Assembly (NCBI GenBank): GCA_023101725.1
Contig: JALJCO010001050.1
Location: forward strand, 62,001 to 126,000
Length of the DNA: 64,000 nt
Origin: Atherinomorus stipes
Lineage: Eukaryota > Chordata > Actinopteri > Atheriniformes > Atherinidae
Direction: 5' to 3'
Positions 60,468 through 64,000 of the stretch are shown in pieces (the stretch's first letter is position 1; each line of letters starts with the position of its first letter). The position numbers were made by a program, and so were the translations under genes. The notes under the pieces were generated by a model, which saw only the letters and a program-made list of their open reading frames with translations, made no database searches and was not told the DNA's origin.

Positions 60468-61074
60468 TTAAAGTTGTACCTCCATGGTCATTTCATTAAT
60501 ATTTCTGTGTTCTCCATTATTATTGAATGCATTCTGCATCGTTTCTGTTAAAAAAAACCTTCTGGTATCTTTGTATCCAGCTGTATTTGTATACTAGAAG
60601 AGAGGCTTGTGGTCCAACGGCAGCTTTTCCGGGTCCTTCTCATGAATTTCCGTCTGATTGGCTGCCTCCTATCAGTGTATGAAGGAAGCTCCGCCCTCCG
60701 CTCTTATTTCGTTACAGACAGGAAATAGAGCCGACAAACAAGTTTGTTCCGCCATGCTAACAAACAGTTAGCTAATTAGCTTCTCAACTCCGAAGCTACA
60801 GCCGCGCTGTCTTTACTTCTAATGTGTAGTGGAGGGTTACCTGCCTTCCAATGGACAGATATAAACCCCATGTGGGATACGCTATTTGCAATGTGACGAA
60901 GTGCAAGGCTGTTCCCGATTCGCTCTTTTCTTCGTATGTTTCTCTGATGAGAAAGCGCAGCCGACTGGGGGAACGCAACGCTAGCAAGTCAGCATGTGTA
61001 AGTAAACAAGGGGAAACCCTCCATATTTCAGAAGGAGCAAGTTAAACGGGTTTTCAGTGGAAGGAGGCCTTTAA
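60468..61074. mobile_element. TTAA-flanked 607-bp non-autonomous element, copy 2
   Basis: TTAA lies at 60468-60471 and 61071-61074, with ends TTAAAGTTGTACCTCC and (minus strand) TTAAAGGCCTCCTTCC. It is co-linear with copy 1 at 51160-51759 over its whole length and in the same orientation. Confidence 0.85.
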
Positions 61075-62185
61075 AGGATGCTCTCATCATATTGAGCTTT
61101 AACAACTTCTCATCCAAAAAAGAAGTGAGAAAATGGGAATTTTATGACAATATATCTTGGTTTTAGACTTTTTTTTTCAAATACTTTAACTCCCCGGGAT
61201 ATGTTTTGTTGTGTTTGACTGCTGCAGCTACTTCCCCTTTTTTCCATCTAATGTGCCAACTGGAGAGTGTTCCCGCAATCCTCTGCTTTTGTGCATAAGT
61301 TACAACATGCTTGGAGATTTATGAGTCAGATAAGTGTACGCACTGACATAGAGTAATTACAGAAGGACAGAATAATTAAAGTATGCACTCATCATCAAAC
61401 ATATGTGCCATTAAGATAACATGTTATTTTTCATGTGTGCAGTTTGTGGTAGACTGTGCAGAGGAAAGGGTGCTTATGAAAGATTTATGTCTCCATATGC
61501 GGCGAGGCCTATATGATGCATGCAGAGGCATGCGAACATATAGGAAAATCACAAGTGTGTGTAGCTGCCAAAGAGCACAAATGCACAAATCTTCCCCGTC
61601 CTCAAAATGTATGAATACGCAAAACATGAATCGGCAGCAAATCCTCAGATCATAGCTGTCACCTCAGCAGCGTCTGTAATCAAAGGGCGATCTGTATTTA
61701 TGATATTCCATCATCTGCCTTTCTGCTGCTCTCCTCACATTTTATTTTTTTCTTTTGCTTACTTCCTCTGGCACTGTCAGTGTGTGAACATAACAAATCA
61801 GGGCCAACCAGTGAGGGGAATCCATCCTTGAATCTGCCCCGTTATTATGCATGGAAGACATTTAAATTCCATCTTTTGTTCTATTCGTGAACCTCAGCAC
61901 TTTCAGTAGTCAAAGGAATTTTAAGGGATATGAAAATGGGCTTTTGTAAGCCTGCCTGTCAAAGACAGCATAAAAATAATGCAGGAACAGAGCATCACGT
62001 TTAGCATACCCAGGCGTTACGGCTAAACTCCACTCTGCCTTAAGCTTTTAGTCGGGCAGAACTGTTAGGCTAAGAAACACTCAGGAGACACTGAAGTTTT
62101 GTGTTTTAAAAGTAAAAAACTATATATATTTACTTATTTTAAAATGTGATTTGAGTCCTGTGTTTAGTTTTTAGGCCTCTGCTTG
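61075..62185. other. Unassigned
   Basis: No gene recognised. The 90-codon frame at 61383-61655 shows no domain. Confidence 0.6.
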
Positions 62186-62258
62186 GATACACACACACAC
62201 ACATATACTGTATATGTGTATACACAGTATATGTGTGTATATATATGTATATATATAT
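62186..62258. repeat. CA/TA-type simple repeat with palindromic parts
   Basis: ACACACACACAC followed by mixed CATATACTGTATATG/TATACACAGTATATG and (TA)n; the words are largely self-complementary. Confidence 0.9.
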
Positions 62259-63158
62259 ACCGTACCGTACCGTACCGTCTTCTGCCGCTTATTGAAATGT
62301 TGCACAAGCTGATGAAGATGATGGAGGATTCTTCCCATCCTCTCCACAACACGGTGAAAAATCAACAGAGTGTGTTCAGTGGGAGGCTGCGCCAAGTTTG
62401 CTGCAGGACGGAGAGATACAGAAATTCATTCCTGCCAGCAACCATCACCCTAAAGAACAAGACTAACTGACTGACTAATTACTGTTATGTTATTATTTCA
62501 TATTAATGTTATATTGTTAAAAACAAAAAAGAAAAAAACGAAAAAAAAAAGAAAGAAAAAAGAAAAAAAAAAGTGAGCTTTTTTTGCAATGTTGAATTTC
62601 CCTTCTGGGATAAATAAAGTATTTGTCATTTCATTTTATTATCCGGGATCGGGTCGTGGGGGCAGCTGCCTAAGCAGGGAAGCCCAGACTTCCCTCACCC
62701 CGGCATCAGCTGCCAGCTCATCTGGGGGGATCCCAAGGCGTTCCCAGGCCAGCCAGGAGATGTAGTCCCTCCGTCGTGTCCTGGGTCTCGTCCCAGGGCC
62801 TCGTCCCGGGGAGACGTGCCTGAAACACCTCACCAGGGAGGCCCAGGAGGCATTCTGACCAGATGCCCGAGCCACCTCATCTGGCTCCTCTCTATACGGA
62901 GGAGCAGCGGCTCTACTTTGAGTCCCTCCCGGATGACCGAGCTCCTCCCCCTATCTCTAAGGGAGAGCCCGGCCACCCTGCGGAGGAAACTCATTTCGGC
63001 CGCTTGTACCCGCGATCTCGTTCTTTCGGTCATGACCCACAGCTTATGGCCATAGGTGAGGGTAGGAACGTTCGCCTTCTGGCTCAGCTCCATCTTCACC
63101 ACGACGGACCGATGCAGAGTCCACATCACTGCAGATACCGCACCGATCTGGCGCACCA
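62259..63158 (-). mobile_element. Rex3 (RTE-clade) LINE, 3' fragment, interrupted by another LINE
   Basis: Read on the minus strand. From about 63158 it gives an RTE C-terminal region: TLTYGHKLWVMTERTR, VQAAEMSFLRRVAGLS, VEPLLLRIERSQMRWLGH. After a frameshift near 62870 come RRRDYISWLAWERLGIPP and WASLLRQLPPRPDPG, ending next to GATCCCGG. The 3' tail (ATAAGCGGCAGAAG, then ACGGT repeats at 62259-62278) is separated from the body by an L2-like LINE at 62293-62638. The 5' end is truncated, abutting a TA microsatellite. Confidence 0.9.
62293..62638 (+). mobile_element. L2/CR1-group LINE 3' end inserted in the Rex3 tail
   Basis: It encodes the same C-terminal sequence as the LINE at 16.2-18.8 kb (LHKLMKMMED, NTVKNQQSVFSGRLRQV, TITLKNKTN; two substitutions in 57 residues). 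A long A-rich stretch and the TTCCCTTCTGGGATAAATAA 3' end follow. It is flanked by TTAT at 62289-62292 and 62639-62642. It is 5'-truncated to about 0.35 kb. Confidence 0.9.
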
Positions 63159-63187
63159 TATATATATATATATACACACATTTATAT

Positions 63188-63250
<63 letters not shown>
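63159..63250 (+). repeat. (TA)n microsatellite
   Basis: About 40 TA units with small interruptions (CACACATT, AAATA). Confidence 0.97.
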
Positions 63251-63254
<4 letters not shown>

Positions 63255-63508
63255 GAGTTCATTTGCAAAAACAGTTAACCACCATTTAGAAAAAAATGGA
63301 GTTAACTGCTTTTTGTCACTGTCAGGTACAAACCTCCTATCTCCATTTAACGTCATTAAAACCCTATATTTCATGTGAGTGTGATTTGGTGAAAAAAAAT
63401 TCTAAAAGTAAATGAAGAGTTTATTTATTTATGAGTTTATTTATTTGCAGAAGCAGTTAACTGTTTTTTCTAAATGGTGGTTAACTGTTTTTGCAACTGA
63501 ACTCTTAT
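63251..63508. mobile_element. Mariner-like MITE, about 257 bp, in a TA microsatellite
   Basis: The left arm (AGAGTTCATTTGCAAAAACA, GTTAACCACCATTTAG) and the right arm (minus strand AGAGTTCAGTTGCAAAAACA, GTTAACCACCATTTAG) are inverted repeats of about 60 bp. TA repeats lie on both sides (63159-63250 and 63508-63545), so insertion at TA is natural. Non-coding. Confidence 0.8.
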
Positions 63509-63545
63509 ACAGTATATATATATATACATATATACTGTATATAGA

Positions 63546-64000
63546 TGCATAGTGACAGGAGCCCACACTGTCACACATGCATCATCTCACTGCTTGCAGA
63601 CAGGGATGTTTTGTCCCACATGGTTGCTGTGTGTGCAACAATAAATAAGAGTAGAACAATTAATCCATGACAAAAAAAAAGGCTGAAAGTTTCTGTTTTG
63701 CAAGAATAAATACTGTATGGCATCTCCATAAAATGTTTCATCCTCCAATACTATATTTCTAGGTTGCAATGACATCTGCATGTTGTTTCATATTCTAACA
63801 ATAAAACTTGTCACGTTATATACCTTTGAGGTTTTTACAATAAAACTATCAGGCTATAACAGGATGTCATCTGTTCTTTTTTAAGGATAGTCCTGTAAAA
63901 TAATCCACATTAAAGGGAAGACTCGTAATGGCACCATTCTGGACACCAGTAAAGTTCTTACACCTCACCCCTCTGATCTTGTGTTGGTTTGAGATTGTTC
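63546..64000. other. Unassigned
   Basis: AT-rich non-coding sequence to the end of the window. No gene recognised. Confidence 0.6.

Noticed and set aside
62183..62470. A 95-codon protein starting in CA/TA repeats
   Set aside because: The N-terminal half is simple repeat and the C-terminal half is the L2-like LINE end; it is a chance joining of the two.

Overview
The window looks like ray-finned fish (teleost) chromosomal DNA. The evidence is Tc1/mariner elements, Rex3/RTE and L2/CR1-group LINEs, hAT-type and TTAA-flanked non-autonomous elements, a tRNA-derived SINE, long CA/GT, GA, GAAA and TA microsatellites, and spliceosomal exon structure. I see no bacterial features, no rRNA or tRNA gene, no CRISPR array and no exon of a conserved host gene. 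It is best read as intergenic or deep intronic sequence filled with mobile elements of different ages. Apart from the 20.2-27.0 kb element, none of the open frames looks like a functional gene.

Layout. 0-5.4 kb: a Tc1-like transposase remnant (about 1.2 kb), a 210-bp near-perfect hairpin inserted in a short dispersed repeat whose uninterrupted sister lies 0.6 kb away, and a 1.7-kb inverted-repeat element with a TTAA-flanked element nested in it. 5.4-10.2 kb: a Harbinger-like MITE with TAA duplications, a hAT-type element with a second element inside it, and an 884-bp foldback element flanked by TTAA. 11.4-11.6 kb: a tRNA-derived SINE. 14.8-19.05 kb: a Tc1-like element split by a 2.6-kb 5'-truncated LINE. 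20.18-26.99 kb: the most notable object, described below. 31.1-31.8 kb: half of a second Tc1 type. 33.4-34.5 kb: a hAT-type element inside another, each with its own 8-bp duplication. 38.8-42.35 kb: a C-rich, T-poor repeat block. 42.66-43.23 kb: an internally deleted relative of the 15-kb Tc1 element. 47.6-61.1 kb: several non-autonomous elements, including two 600-bp TTAA-flanked sisters 9.3 kb apart and a MITE-like repeat with G-quadruplex-type termini. 62.2-63.5 kb: a Rex3 fragment interrupted by an L2-like LINE, then a MITE sitting in a TA microsatellite.

The 20.18-26.99 kb element. It is 6802 bp long and bounded by ATTCC direct repeats. It has terminal inverted repeats of about 2.28 kb that look roughly 99% identical where I compared them. 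Each arm carries the same promoter-like sequence (a TCTCGCGAGA motif, two CCAAT boxes) and the same first two coding exons, so transcription from the two arms would converge. On the plus strand four exons in compatible phase give a 151-residue protein resembling the C-terminal lobe of HECT ubiquitin ligases, with the catalytic-type cysteine kept. On the minus strand the same first two exons can join in frame to an exon resembling the C-terminal part of a vertebrate integrase-core (DDE-type) transposase. I infer a non-autonomous, possibly recently mobile transposon carrying a ubiquitin-ligase-like gene. The exon structure is directly readable. The function and the superfamily assignment are inference.
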